DNA of 64,000 nt, from assembly GCA_944389475.1 (NCBI GenBank), contig CALXMM010000011.1:1-64000 (forward strand), read 5' to 3'. The DNA is from an uncultured Clostridia bacterium. Its GTDB lineage: Bacteria; Bacillota; Clostridia; TANB77; CAG-508. Below are positions 52,309-61,768 of the stretch, one piece after another. Each line of letters begins with the position of its first letter. The first letter of the stretch is position 1. The translations under genes and the position numbers were made by a program. Below the pieces are notes generated by a model, which worked only from the letters and a program-made list of their open reading frames with translations, was not told the origin of the DNA and did no database searches.

Positions 52309-53190
52309 ATGATACGAAGTATGACAGGTTATGGAAGAGGTGTTTTTTCTACAACAGAAAGAGAGTATACAGTAGAAATTAAATCTGTAAATCATAGATA
52401 TACAGACATCAATATAAAACTTCCATATGTTTTAAGTTTTGCAGAAGAAAAAATAAAAAAGAAAATATTAGATAAAATAGAGAGAGGAAAAATAGATGTT
52501 ACAATAACTTTTGTAAATAATAGTGATTTAGGAAAGAAGATAACTATAAACAAAAGTTTAGCAAAAACATATATAGAAGAATTAAGAAAATTACAGGAAG
52601 AGAATGATATAATTGATGATATTTCCATTATGAAAATATCTAGATTGCCTGATGTTTTAAATATTGTGCAAGATAATAATTCTGATATTTTATGGGAAGA
52701 ATTAGACAAAGCTTTAGAAGAAGCAATCAATTCTTTAGTAGAAGCAAAAGAAAAGGAAGGAAGTAAATTAGCAGAGGATTTGTTAGCTAGATTAGAAACT
52801 ATAAATGATAATATTTTGAAAATTTCCCAATATTCTACTGGACTTATTGAGCAATATGTAGTAAAATTAAAGGACAGAATAAAAGAAATGCTACAAACAG
52901 ATATTGTAGATGAAGCAAGAATTTCACAAGAAGTAGTTCTATATGCAGATAAGTCATCAATAGAAGAAGAAATCACAAGACTAAAAAGTCATGTTGCACA
53001 GTTTAAAGAACTATTACAATCCATAAGTGTAAAAAAGACAGGAAAAAGATTGGATTTCATAATTCAAGAGATGAATAGGGAAATAAACACAATAGGTTCT
53101 AAATCAAATTGTTTAGAGATAACAAATTTAGTAATAGAACTAAAAACTGAACTTGAAGATGTTAGAGAACAAGTTCAAAATATAGAATAG
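52309..53190 (+). CDS. yicC: YicC-family endoribonuclease
   Basis: 293 residues. Begins IRSMTGYGRG and has EIKSVNHRYTDINIKLPY; the C-terminal domain (DUF1732) shows DEARISQEVVLYADKSSIEEEITRLKSHV and GKRLDFIIQEMNREINTIGSKS. This is full length. YicC proteins are RNases. The gene is followed by remA, rpoZ and gmk, the usual order in Clostridia and Bacilli. Confidence 0.93.
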   Translation: MIRSMTGYGRGVFSTTEREYTVEIKSVNHRYTDINIKLPYVLSFAEEKIKKKILDKIERGKIDVTITFVNNSDLGKKITINKSLAKTYIEELRKLQEENDIIDDISIMKISRLPDVLNIVQDNNSDILWEELDKALEEAINSLVEAKEKEGSKLAEDLLARLETINDNILKISQYSTGLIEQYVVKLKDRIKEMLQTDIVDEARISQEVVLYADKSSIEEEITRLKSHVAQFKELLQSISVKKTGKRLDFIIQEMNREINTIGSKSNCLEITNLVIELKTELEDVREQVQNIE

Positions 53191-53202
53191 GAAGTGAGTT
53201 TT

Positions 53203-53451
53203 ATGCAATTAGTAAATATTGGTTTTGGCAACATAGTTTCTGCAAATAGAATTATTGCAATAGTAAGTCCTGAATCAGCACCAATTAAAAGAATGGTGCA
53301 AGAGGCAAAAGATAAAGGAACAGCAATAGATGCTACATATGGTAGAAGAACAAGAGCTGTACTTATTACAGATTCTGACCACTTAATACTTTCTGCTTTG
53401 CAACCAGAGACAGTAGCATCAAGACTAGATAAAAATTTAGAAAATAATTAA
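53203..53451 (+). CDS. remA: Extracellular-matrix regulator RemA (YlzA/DUF370)
   Basis: 82 residues from ATG 53203 (AGGAAGTG upstream). The sequence [64 protein letters not shown] is almost the family consensus. RemA is a DNA-binding regulator of biofilm genes in Bacillus. Here it is in its usual place before rpoZ-gmk. Confidence 0.93.
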   Translation: MQLVNIGFGNIVSANRIIAIVSPESAPIKRMVQEAKDKGTAIDATYGRRTRAVLITDSDHLILSALQPETVASRLDKNLENN

Positions 53452-53464
53452 AGGAGGAATTATA

Positions 53465-53653
53465 ATGTTAGTTAAACCATCTGTAACAGATTTATTAACA
53501 AAAGTAGATAACAGATATACTTTAGTAATTATGGTGTCTAAAAGAGCAAGACAAATTGCAGCAGGAAAACCACCTGTAACAAAAGTTAAATCTAATTCTG
53601 CAGTAACACTTGCAACAAATGAAGTTGCTGAAGGAAAGGTGGTAGTATGCTAG
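53465..53653 (+). CDS. rpoZ: RNA polymerase omega subunit
   Basis: 62 residues, normal for Gram-positive omega. KPSVTDLLTKVDNRYTLVIMVSKRARQI matches the family. GGAGG precedes the start. The stop overlaps the gmk start by seven bases. Confidence 0.9.
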   Translation: MLVKPSVTDLLTKVDNRYTLVIMVSKRARQIAAGKPPVTKVKSNSAVTLATNEVAEGKVVVC

Positions 53654-54222
53654 TTATATTATCCGGTGTTGCTGGAGCAGGTAAAAACACAATTCAAAAA
53701 GAATTAATAAAAAGAATGGAAAATGTAATTGCTATCCCTTCTTACACCGATAGAGATATAAGACCAGGAGATGTACCTGGAGAGACATATAATTTTGTTT
53801 CAACAGAAGAATTCGAAAGAATGATAAAAGACCACGAATTATATGAATATGATGTGCATCACAATCATTACTATGGAACTTCTAGAAAAATCCTAAATGA
53901 AAAAATGAATGAAGGTAAAATCATAGTAAAAGATATTGATGTAAATGGAACTCAAAATTTAGTAGAATTATTAAAGCAGGATACCAAAGTTGTAACTATA
54001 TTTTTAAGAGTCCCAAAAAGTGAATTACAGAAAAGGTTGGAAAGTAGAATAGATAAACCTAGTCCAAAAGAGATTCAATTAAGATTAAATAGATTTGACT
54101 ATGAAGAGTCTAAGATAGGTTTGTACGACTATGTAATAAAAAATAATGATTTAGAGAAAACGGTAAACATTATACAGAAAATAATAGAAGAAGAAATAAA
54201 AGTGGAAAATCCCGAATTTTAA
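53647..54222 (+). CDS. gmk: Guanylate kinase
   Basis: 191 residues. P-loop GVAGAGKNT (about 7-15; usual GPSGAGKGT), then SYTDRDIRPGDVPGETYNFV, a diverged form of the GMP-binding STTRxPRxGE segment, and the lid region RLESRIDKPSPKEIQLRL. It converts GMP to GDP. The two deviations from consensus do not remove the catalytic Lys. Translationally coupled to rpoZ. Confidence 0.88.
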   Translation: MLVILSGVAGAGKNTIQKELIKRMENVIAIPSYTDRDIRPGDVPGETYNFVSTEEFERMIKDHELYEYDVHHNHYYGTSRKILNEKMNEGKIIVKDIDVNGTQNLVELLKQDTKVVTIFLRVPKSELQKRLESRIDKPSPKEIQLRLNRFDYEESKIGLYDYVIKNNDLEKTVNIIQKIIEEEIKVENPEF

Positions 54223-54236
54223 TAGGATTTTTGTTT

Positions 54237-54306
54237 AAGATATTGTTGTTCTAACTATTTCATAGTATTATGGGGTACGAAAAGAATAAATAATATCTTT
54301 TTTTGT
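54237..54306 (+). terminator. Possible terminator with a long loop between gmk and priA
   Basis: AAGATATT (54237-54244) pairs with AATATCTT (54292-54299), followed by a T run. Confidence 0.45.
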
Positions 54307-54351
54307 ATTTAGATAAAATCACGGTACTAGAAAAGTGGCAAAGGAGAAAAA

Positions 54352-56592
54352 ATGATAGCGGAAATTATTATAGATTCTAGTGTAAAAAATCTTAATAGAA
54401 TGTTTGATTATAATATACCAAAGAATATGGAAAATAATATATCAATAGGCAGTAGAGTACTTGTACCATTTGGTAGAAGTAAGAAATTAGAAGAGGGTTT
54501 TGTAACAAATATTAAAGAGAGTACAGATTATGAAGTAAAAGATATTGCTAAAATAGAAGAACAATCATTAACAACAGAAAAAATAGTTCTGTCAAAATGG
54601 ATGGCTAAAAGATATTTTTCTAATATTTCGGAATGTATGAAATTAATGCTGAAACCAGGAACAACAACTAAAAATTTTGCGAATAGAACAAAGGATAAAA
54701 CAGCTTTATTCGTTAGTTTAAATATGCCAAAAGAAGAAGTAAAGGAATATATTAACAATAAAAAAGTAAAATCCGAAAAACAAATCTCAATTTTAAACTA
54801 TGTAATGCAAATGGATTCTGTTATGCAGGCTGAATTAATAGAAAAAACAAATACTTCCAGAGCCATCATAAAAACATTGGAGAAAAATGGTTTCTTAAAA
54901 ATAGAAACAAAAAAAGTGGTTAGAAATCCCTTAAATGATAAAAGAATAAATAGAACAAAAAATCTACAATTTACAGAAGAACAACAATTAGCTTATTCAG
55001 AAGTAGAAAAATCAATAGAAAAAAATGAATATAAAAAATTTTTGTTATATGGAGTAACTGGCTCAGGTAAAACGGAAATATATTTACAACTAATAGAAAA
55101 GATAGTTGAACAAGGGAAAAGTGCAATAATGTTAGTTCCCGAAATTTCACTAACACCTCAGATGATTAATCGTTTTATAGAAAGATTTGGAAAAGAGATT
55201 ATATCTGTTTTACATAGTAAATTGTCTGTTGGAGAACGACATGATAGCTGGGAAAGAATTGAAACCGGAGAAGCAAGAATTGTTATTGGTGCGAGGTCTG
55301 CTATTTTTGCTCCTGTTCAGAATTTAGGTATAATAATAATAGATGAAGAACATGATTCATCATATAAATCAGAAATGTCGCCTAGATATAATGCAAAGGA
55401 AGTAGCAACAGAAATTGCAAGATACAGTAAAATTCCACTTTTGTTGGGTAGTGCTACACCGGATATAAAAACATTTTACGAAGCACAGAATGGAAAAATT
55501 GAACTATTAAGATTAACTAAGAGAGCCAATAATTCTAATTTACCAAATGTACAAATCGTAGATTTAAGACAGGAATTAGCAAATGGCAATAGAACAATGA
55601 TTAGTTTTAAATTGCATAAATTAATAGAGGAAAATTTGAAAAATAAAAAACAAACTATCCTTTTTTTGAATCGAAGAGGTTTTTCTACATTTATAATGTG
55701 TAGAGATTGTGGTTATGTTGCAAAATGCAAAAATTGCAATATAAGCCTTACATATCATAAAAAAGAGGGCAAACTAAAATGTCATTATTGTGGTTATGAG
55801 GAGCCTCTAATAACAATTTGTCCAAATTGTGGAAGTAAGAAAATAAGGCATTTTGGTTCTGGCACACAAAAATTAGAATTAGAAATAAATAAAATGTTTC
55901 CAAAAGCATCTACAATTAGAATGGATATTGATACTGTAACGAAAAAAAATTCACATGAAGAAATTTTAAGGAAATTTAATGAAGAAAAAATAGATATTTT
56001 AATAGGAACACAGATGATTGTGAAAGGACATCACTTTCCAGATGTTACTTTAGTTGGAGTTGTTTCTGCAGATGGTAGCTTAAATATAGATGATTATAGA
56101 GCTAGTGAAAGAACTTTTGATTTGTTAGTACAGGTAGCTGGCAGAGCTGGAAGAGAACATTTGCCGGGAAATGTAATTATCCAAACATATAATCCGGATA
56201 ATTATAGTGTTCAATATGCTAAGAAGCAAAATTATGAGGAATTCTATAATGTAGAAATAAAGTTAAGAAAGCAATTGAGATATCCTCCTTTTTGTGATAT
56301 AATAATGTTTGGAATAAGCGGAGAACAAGAAGAAATAGTTTCCAAAACAGCAAATGAATTATTTACTAATTTGGATAAAAAAATAAAAGAGGAAAATATA
56401 TCTGCTAATTTATTAAAACCATTACCAGCACCAATAGACAGAATAAAAAATAGATTTAGGTGGAGAATTATAATGAAAACCAATATCAGCGATAAATTGA
56501 TAGAAATTATTAATGAGTGTTTATATGATAAAGAGTTATTAAAAAATAATGCAAGAGTAATAGCAGATATAAATCCTACAAATATGATGTAG
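54352..56592 (+). CDS. priA: Primosomal protein N' (helicase PriA)
   Basis: 746 residues. N-terminal DNA-binding part (IIIDSSVKNLNRMFDYNIP), helicase Walker A GVTGSGKTEIY (about 235-245), DEEH box (IIIDEEHDSSYK), two zinc sites (CRDCGYVAKCKNC, CHYCG...CPNCGSKKI) and motifs such as IGTQMIVKGHHFPDV. PriA restarts stalled replication forks. It begins a tight chain priA-def-fmt. Confidence 0.95.
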   Translation: MIAEIIIDSSVKNLNRMFDYNIPKNMENNISIGSRVLVPFGRSKKLEEGFVTNIKESTDYEVKDIAKIEEQSLTTEKIVLSKWMAKRYFSNISECMKLMLKPGTTTKNFANRTKDKTALFVSLNMPKEEVKEYINNKKVKSEKQISILNYVMQMDSVMQAELIEKTNTSRAIIKTLEKNGFLKIETKKVVRNPLNDKRINRTKNLQFTEEQQLAYSEVEKSIEKNEYKKFLLYGVTGSGKTEIYLQLIEKIVEQGKSAIMLVPEISLTPQMINRFIERFGKEIISVLHSKLSVGERHDSWERIETGEARIVIGARSAIFAPVQNLGIIIIDEEHDSSYKSEMSPRYNAKEVATEIARYSKIPLLLGSATPDIKTFYEAQNGKIELLRLTKRANNSNLPNVQIVDLRQELANGNRTMISFKLHKLIEENLKNKKQTILFLNRRGFSTFIMCRDCGYVAKCKNCNISLTYHKKEGKLKCHYCGYEEPLITICPNCGSKKIRHFGSGTQKLELEINKMFPKASTIRMDIDTVTKKNSHEEILRKFNEEKIDILIGTQMIVKGHHFPDVTLVGVVSADGSLNIDDYRASERTFDLLVQVAGRAGREHLPGNVIIQTYNPDNYSVQYAKKQNYEEFYNVEIKLRKQLRYPPFCDIIMFGISGEQEEIVSKTANELFTNLDKKIKEENISANLLKPLPAPIDRIKNRFRWRIIMKTNISDKLIEIINECLYDKELLKNNARVIADINPTNMM

Positions 56593-56606
56593 AGAAGGAG
56601 GAAAAT

Positions 56607-57080
56607 ATGGCAATAAGATTAATAAGACAAAATGGCGATGAAATTTTAAGAAAAAAAGCAAGAGAAGTAGAAAAGTTTGATGATAAATTAAGAGAACTTG
56701 CTGATGACATGATAGAAACAATGCACAAAAATAATGGAGTGGGATTAGCTGCCCAACAGGTAGGAATTTTAAAAAGAATCGTTGTAATTGATATTTATGA
56801 TGGAAAGGGACCTATAGTATTAGTAAATCCTGTAATAACAAAGAAAAAGGGTGAACATGAAGTAGAAGAAGGATGCTTAAGCTTTCCAAATCAATTTGCG
56901 GTACTTATAAGGCCTAAAGAGATAGAAGCAGAATATTATGATTTAGATGGTAAAAAGAAAAAAATAAAAGCAAAAGATTTATTAGCTCAAGCTATTTGCC
57001 ATGAGACAGAACATTTGGATGGAATATTATTTATAGATAATATGCTACCTGGAACATTGGAGGTTGTAACTCCAGAATAA
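56607..57080 (+). CDS. def: Peptide deformylase
   Basis: 157 residues. Motif 1 GVGLAAQQVG (about 46-55), motif 2 EGCLSFP (about 90-96) with the metal-ligand Cys, motif 3 CHETEHLDG (HExxH, about 131-139). It removes the N-formyl group from new proteins. AGAAGGAGG before the start, then fmt. Confidence 0.95.
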   Translation: MAIRLIRQNGDEILRKKAREVEKFDDKLRELADDMIETMHKNNGVGLAAQQVGILKRIVVIDIYDGKGPIVLVNPVITKKKGEHEVEEGCLSFPNQFAVLIRPKEIEAEYYDLDGKKKKIKAKDLLAQAICHETEHLDGILFIDNMLPGTLEVVTPE

Positions 57081-57120
57081 ATAAAATTTTATTAAATACA
57101 GTTATGAATAGGAGAAAGCT

Positions 57121-58116
57121 ATGTTAAAAATATTGTTTATGGGAACTCCCGATTTTGCACAAGAATCATTAAAAAGTATATATGAAGCTGGGTTTGAAAT
57201 TGAAGGTGTAGTAACAAATCCAGACAAACCAAAAGGTAGAGGAATGAAACTTACACCTTCACCAGTAAAAGAATATGCTTTAGAAAAGAATTTAAAAATC
57301 TATCAACCTATAAAGGTTAGAAAAAATGAGGAATTTTTAGATAAAATTAAAAATATAAATCCGGATGTTATTTGTGTAGTGGCATATGGAAAAATTTTGC
57401 CAAAGGAAATTTTAGATATTCCAAAATATGGTTGTATAAACGTACATGCTTCACTACTACCAAAATATAGGGGAGCAGCACCAATTCAATGGGCAGTACT
57501 TAATGGTGATAAAAAAACAGGTATTACAACAATGTATATGGATGAAGGAATGGATACAGGTGATATGATACTAAAAAAAGAAGTGGAAATTGGCAATGAT
57601 GAAACAACCGGAGAATTGTGGGACAGGCTTTCTAAAATAGGAGGAGAACTTTTAGTAGAAACATTAAATTTAATAGAAAAGGGAAATGCCCCAAGAGAAA
57701 AGCAAGTTGGAGAAAGCTGTTTGGCACCAATGTTAAATAAAGAAATGTCATTAATAGATTGGGAAAATTCAGATGTTTATAAAATACACAATTTGATTAG
57801 AGGTTTGAACCCAATAATGGGGGCATATTCATATGTTAATGGCAAAAAAATAAAGCTTTGGAAGTCAAAAGTTCTAACTAAGGAGGAATTTTTCTCATAT
57901 AAAACGGAGTTTATGGAATATGAAAAAAAGTTTGATGGTTTAATTCCAGGAACAATTATAATAGCAGATAGTAAAGATGGATTATATATAAAAGCAAAAG
58001 ATGGAGTTCTAAAAGTTTTGGAGATACAAGGAGAAAATGCAAAACGTATGAACACACCGGACTTTTTAAGAGGAAATCATTTAACAGCTGGCATGATATT
58101 TTCAAAAGAGAGATAA
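57121..58116 (+). CDS. fmt: Methionyl-tRNA formyltransferase
   Basis: 331 residues. Starts LKILFMGTPDFAQESLKSI and has the catalytic loop HASLLPKYRGAAPIQWAVLNGDKKTGITTMYMDEGMDTGDMI, plus the C-terminal OB-type domain. It formylates Met-tRNA. Directly after def, as in many bacteria. Confidence 0.95.
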   Translation: MLKILFMGTPDFAQESLKSIYEAGFEIEGVVTNPDKPKGRGMKLTPSPVKEYALEKNLKIYQPIKVRKNEEFLDKIKNINPDVICVVAYGKILPKEILDIPKYGCINVHASLLPKYRGAAPIQWAVLNGDKKTGITTMYMDEGMDTGDMILKKEVEIGNDETTGELWDRLSKIGGELLVETLNLIEKGNAPREKQVGESCLAPMLNKEMSLIDWENSDVYKIHNLIRGLNPIMGAYSYVNGKKIKLWKSKVLTKEEFFSYKTEFMEYEKKFDGLIPGTIIIADSKDGLYIKAKDGVLKVLEIQGENAKRMNTPDFLRGNHLTAGMIFSKER

Positions 58117-58152
58117 CAATTTTTTTAGTAAAATGGTTGTAAAAATATATAG

Positions 58153-58197
58153 AAATTGATATACTTTATACAGATTTTTAAGTATATCAATTTTTTT
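58153..58197 (+). terminator. Terminator of the priA-def-fmt operon
   Basis: AAATTGATATACTT (58153-58166) pairs with AAGTATATCAATTT (58180-58193), followed by T. Confidence 0.8.
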
Positions 58198-58214
58198 ATA
58201 TTGGAGGTAAATAA

Positions 58215-58607
58215 ATGGATGAAAATAATGAAAATTTAGTAGAAAACATATTAAATGAAGAGGAATATAACATAAATATTTCTGATGAAGTAGTTACAAC
58301 AATAGCAGGAATAGCAATTGCTGATATAGATGGAGTAGCAGAAATGGCTGGTGGAATTGCAGGAGGTCTTTCTGAAGTACTAAGTGGAAAGAAAAATTTA
58401 AGTAAAGGTATTAAAGCAGAAATAGAGGGAAACAATGTAAAAATAGATGTTAACATCATTGTTAATTATGGAGTACGTATTCCAGATGTAGCATTCGATA
58501 TTCAAAACAAAGTAAAAAATAATGTAGAAAACATGACTGGATTAAGAGTCGAGGAAGTTAATGTACACGTTCAAGGTGTAAATATAGAACAAACAGAAGA
58601 AAATTAA
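58215..58607 (+). CDS. Asp23/Gls24 family envelope stress protein
   Basis: 130 residues. INISDEVVTTIAGIAIADIDGVAEMAGGIAG, then VKIDVNIIVNYGVRIPDVAFDIQNKVKNNVENMTGLRVEEVNVHVQGV is the Asp23 fold and consensus. It is followed by an AmaP-like anchor, consistent with an envelope-associated complex. GGAGG upstream. Confidence 0.92.
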   Translation: MDENNENLVENILNEEEYNINISDEVVTTIAGIAIADIDGVAEMAGGIAGGLSEVLSGKKNLSKGIKAEIEGNNVKIDVNIIVNYGVRIPDVAFDIQNKVKNNVENMTGLRVEEVNVHVQGVNIEQTEEN

Positions 58608-58620
58608 GGAGGGAATACAA

Positions 58621-59175
58621 ATGAAAATTTTAGATAGAATTATATTAATTATATTTTCAATAATAATGTTTATTTTATCAATTATAACAGCAAGTATAAT
58701 ATTTGGATGGATTGATTTAAGCAATTTAACGCCTTATTTAGAGGATGCTTTATTAACAGAACCATCTTCTAATATAATATTAGTTATTTCTATAATATTT
58801 ATTTTACTTGCACTAAAAGCTATCTTCTTTGGTGGAAAGGATGAACGAGCTACTAAAGAAGGAATATTAATGGAAAATGATAATGGTAGGTTATTAATTT
58901 CTAAAGATACATTGGAAAATTTGGTTGTAAATATTGTTAAAGGCTTTGATGGAACAGAAAATGTTGTTGCAAAAGTTGGATTGGATAAGGAAAACAATTT
59001 AAGAGTATATATTACATTATATGTACATCCAAATATAGTAATTAAAGATTTAACTGCAAGTATTCAAAATAGAGTAAAAGAAGCTATAAAGAAAACATCT
59101 GACTTAGAAACTAAAGCAGTAAATGTAAGAGTTAGGAATATTACTCCAACAGTGGAAAATAAAGTAGAAGGTTAG
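58621..59175 (+). CDS. amaP: Alkaline-shock-response membrane anchor AmaP-like protein
   Basis: 184 residues. Two N-terminal transmembrane helices (about 5-30, 58-75), then an Asp23-like soluble domain (VVAKVGLDKENNLRVYITLYVHPNIVIKDLTASIQNRVKEAI). AmaP tethers Asp23 to the membrane. AAGGAGGG precedes it, 13 bases after asp23. Confidence 0.88.
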   Translation: MKILDRIILIIFSIIMFILSIITASIIFGWIDLSNLTPYLEDALLTEPSSNIILVISIIFILLALKAIFFGGKDERATKEGILMENDNGRLLISKDTLENLVVNIVKGFDGTENVVAKVGLDKENNLRVYITLYVHPNIVIKDLTASIQNRVKEAIKKTSDLETKAVNVRVRNITPTVENKVEG

Positions 59176-59189
59176 AAAGGGAGATAAAT

Positions 59190-59393
59190 ATGAATAATTT
59201 TAAGGATTTTATTTCTGAATATTGTGGTGCTATAATAGGAGCAGTAGTAGCAATTTTAATTTTACTAACAAATTTATACAAATTAATTATTGGTATAATA
59301 TTAATAGTGTTAGGAATTTTTATAGGAAATTATATTCAAAGAAATAAATATACAGTTAAAGAAAAACTAAAAAATTTTATAGACAAAATGTAA
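59190..59393 (+). CDS. DUF2273 membrane protein
   Basis: 67 residues with two hydrophobic segments (about 10-48) and a short basic tail: typical of DUF2273 proteins in Asp23/AmaP operons. GAAAGGGAG upstream. Confidence 0.8.
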   Translation: MNNFKDFISEYCGAIIGAVVAILILLTNLYKLIIGIILIVLGIFIGNYIQRNKYTVKEKLKNFIDKM

Positions 59394-59405
59394 GAGGGGA
59401 ATTAG

Positions 59406-59813
59406 ATGGACAAATCAGCTAAAAGAGAGTTAACGTTTAAAATATTGTATAGTATTCAAATTAATAAAGAAATGAATGAGGAAGAATTAGAAACTTTTTT
59501 GGAAGAAAATAATATTAAAGATAAGGAAAAAGAAAGTATAAAGGCTGATATAAAAAATATTAAAGATAATTTAGAGGATATATCACAAAAAATTTCTGAA
59601 AATCTTAAAGATAATTGGACAATTGATAGAATATCAAAGATAGACAAAGCTTTATTAATATTAGCAATTTATGAGATTCAATACAAAAAAATTCCTTTTA
59701 AAGTTGTTATAAATGAAGTAGTAGAGCTTGCAAAAAAATATGGTGAAGACACATCTGCTTCATTTATTAATGGAGTACTTGCAAATGTTGTTAAGGAGTT
59801 AAATATAGAATAA
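59406..59813 (+). CDS. nusB: Transcription antitermination factor NusB
   Basis: 135 residues. SAKRELTFKILYSIQINKEMNEEELETFL start, then WTIDRISKIDKALLILAIYEI and IPFKVVINEVVELAKKYGEDTSASFINGVLANV, the NusB consensus. The stop overlaps the xseA ATG by one base. Confidence 0.93.
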   Translation: MDKSAKRELTFKILYSIQINKEMNEEELETFLEENNIKDKEKESIKADIKNIKDNLEDISQKISENLKDNWTIDRISKIDKALLILAIYEIQYKKIPFKVVINEVVELAKKYGEDTSASFINGVLANVVKELNIE

Positions 59814-61000
59814 TGGAATATAAAGCACTTTCAGTATCGGAATTAAATAGTTATATTAAAAATAAAATAGCCGATGATGATAATTTAAATAATATATTAG
59901 TAAAAGGAGAAATATCTAATTTTAAGCATCATTATACTGGACATATGTATTTTACATTAAAAGATGATAATTCTTTGATTAAATGTATAATGTTTAAATC
60001 ATATACTTATAATTTGAAATTTGTACCAAAAGATGGAGTGAGTGTATTAGCTTTTGGTACAGTTTCAGTTTTTGAAAGAGATGGTGTTTACCAACTTTAT
60101 TGTAAGGCTATGCAAGAAGATGGAATGGGAAGTTTATATAAGGCTTATGAGGAATTAAAAAATAAATTAGAAAAAGAAGGTTTATTTAGCAAAGAGCACA
60201 AAAAAACATTACCAGTTATGCCTAAAATTATTGGAGTACTAACATCTAATACGGGTTCAGTAATTAAAGATATTATAAATGTATCTACAAGGAGAAATCC
60301 AAATGTATATATTAGATTATATCCAGTACCAGTACAAGGAGAAGGTGCTGGAGTTAAAATTGCTGAGGCTATTAAAGTTATGAATGAAAAGAAATTGGCA
60401 GATGTCTTGATTCTTGCTAGAGGAGGGGGCTCATTAGAAGATTTATGGCCTTTTAATGAAGAGGTTGTGGCTCGTGCAATATATGAGTCAGATATTCCTA
60501 TTGTTTCAGCAGTTGGTCATGAGACCGATTTTTCCATTTCTGACTTTGTTGCGGATTTGCGTGCACCTACACCTTCTGCAGCAGCAGAAATAGTAGTGCC
60601 AAATATAGTAGATATAGAACAAAATTTAAATACATATAATATTAGGCTAAAAAATGCTCTACGTAAAAAAGTGGAAATTATGCGTATGAGATACGAAAAA
60701 TGTATGAAGAGTAGGGTGTATACTGATCCTCTAAAAATAATTAATGATAATTATGTTAAGTTAGATATGCTAATAAAATCAATGACTAATAGCATAACAA
60801 ATAAACTTCAGTTAAGCAAGACACAAGCAATTAAAAACTTTTCTAAATTAGATGCTTTAAGTCCTTTAAAGACATTAAGCAGAGGATATTCTATAATAGA
60901 AAAAGATAATAAGATTGTAAAAAAAGTAGAAGATTTGAGAAAAGATGATATAGTTAATTTACGATTACAAAATGGTGAAAAGCAAGCAAAAATTCTTTAA
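59813..61000 (+). CDS. xseA: Exodeoxyribonuclease VII large subunit
   Basis: 395 residues. N-terminal OB fold (ILVKGEISNFKHHYTGHMYFTLKD), catalytic part with IIGVLTSNTGSVIKDIINV, LILARGGGSLEDLWPFNEE and SAVGHETDFSISDFVADLRAPTPSAAAE, then a coiled-coil C-terminus. With XseB it forms exonuclease VII for single-strand ends. Confidence 0.95.
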   Translation: MEYKALSVSELNSYIKNKIADDDNLNNILVKGEISNFKHHYTGHMYFTLKDDNSLIKCIMFKSYTYNLKFVPKDGVSVLAFGTVSVFERDGVYQLYCKAMQEDGMGSLYKAYEELKNKLEKEGLFSKEHKKTLPVMPKIIGVLTSNTGSVIKDIINVSTRRNPNVYIRLYPVPVQGEGAGVKIAEAIKVMNEKKLADVLILARGGGSLEDLWPFNEEVVARAIYESDIPIVSAVGHETDFSISDFVADLRAPTPSAAAEIVVPNIVDIEQNLNTYNIRLKNALRKKVEIMRMRYEKCMKSRVYTDPLKIINDNYVKLDMLIKSMTNSITNKLQLSKTQAIKNFSKLDALSPLKTLSRGYSIIEKDNKIVKKVEDLRKDDIVNLRLQNGEKQAKIL

Positions 61001-61013
61001 AATGGAGGAGATT

Positions 61014-61241
61014 ATGGAAGAATTAAATTTTGAAGATGCAATGAAAAAGCTAGAAAAGATTACAGCTGAATTAGAAAAAGGTGATTTATCTTTGGATGAA
61101 TCTGTAAAGAAATTTGAAGAGGGGATAAAATTATCTAAAGAATGTAATAAAATTTTAGAGGATTCAGAAAAGAAGATAAATGTATTAATAAATATTGATG
61201 GAAATATTACAGAAGAAAATTTTTTACCAGAGGAAGGATAG
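61014..61241 (+). CDS. xseB: Exodeoxyribonuclease VII small subunit
   Basis: 75 residues from ATG 61014 (GGAGGAG). NFEDAMKKLEKITAELEKGDLSLDESVKKFEEGIKLSKEC is the XseB consensus, a helical hairpin. The earlier start at 60972 lies inside xseA and is less likely. Confidence 0.93.
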   Translation: MEELNFEDAMKKLEKITAELEKGDLSLDESVKKFEEGIKLSKECNKILEDSEKKINVLINIDGNITEENFLPEEG

Positions 61242-61253
61242 GATAAAGGGGCA

Positions 61254-61694
61254 ATGAATATTTTTTTACAAATTGTAACAAATAAATTTGTTTATGTGCC
61301 ATTTTTAACATGGTTTTGTATACAATTATTTAAAGTTATATGGGATGTAGTTACAACAAAAAAGTTTAATTTTAAAAGGATACTAGGTGCAGGAGGAATG
61401 CCAAGTTCACATTCTGCAGTTGTTTGTACATTAGCTACACTTATTGGAAGGAGTAATGGCTTTGATAGTCCTATATTTGCACTTTCAGTAATATTTGCCT
61501 TTGTTGTAATGTATGATGCGGCAGGAGTAAGAAGAGCAGCAGGAAAACAAGCACAATTATTAAATAGATTAATCGAAACACCAGGACTTTCTGGTATACA
61601 GGTACAAGAAAAACTAGTAGAGGTTTTAGGTCATACACCATTTCAAGTACTTGTTGGAGCAATTATAGGAATAGTAGTTGGATGTATTTTTTAA
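61254..61694 (+). CDS. DUF212 divergent PAP2-family membrane protein
   Basis: 146 residues. FKRILGAGGMPSSHSAVVCTLATLIG and VIFAFVVMYDAAGVRRAAGKQAQLLNRL plus a final LGHTPFQVLVGAIIGIVVG are the family signatures. It has four hydrophobic segments. Divergent PAP2 proteins are phosphatase-like, but catalytic activity is unsure. Confidence 0.9.
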   Translation: MNIFLQIVTNKFVYVPFLTWFCIQLFKVIWDVVTTKKFNFKRILGAGGMPSSHSAVVCTLATLIGRSNGFDSPIFALSVIFAFVVMYDAAGVRRAAGKQAQLLNRLIETPGLSGIQVQEKLVEVLGHTPFQVLVGAIIGIVVGCIF

Positions 61695-61768
61695 TTAACT
61701 AAGGATTTAAGAAAATATTTTTATCAGAATATTTAATAAAATAAAAGATTTTTTTAGGAGATAATATT

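Noticed and set aside
52392..52976. 194-codon minus-strand open frame inside yicC
   Set aside because: Ser/Ile/Leu-rich complement of a conserved gene; no start signal and no domain.
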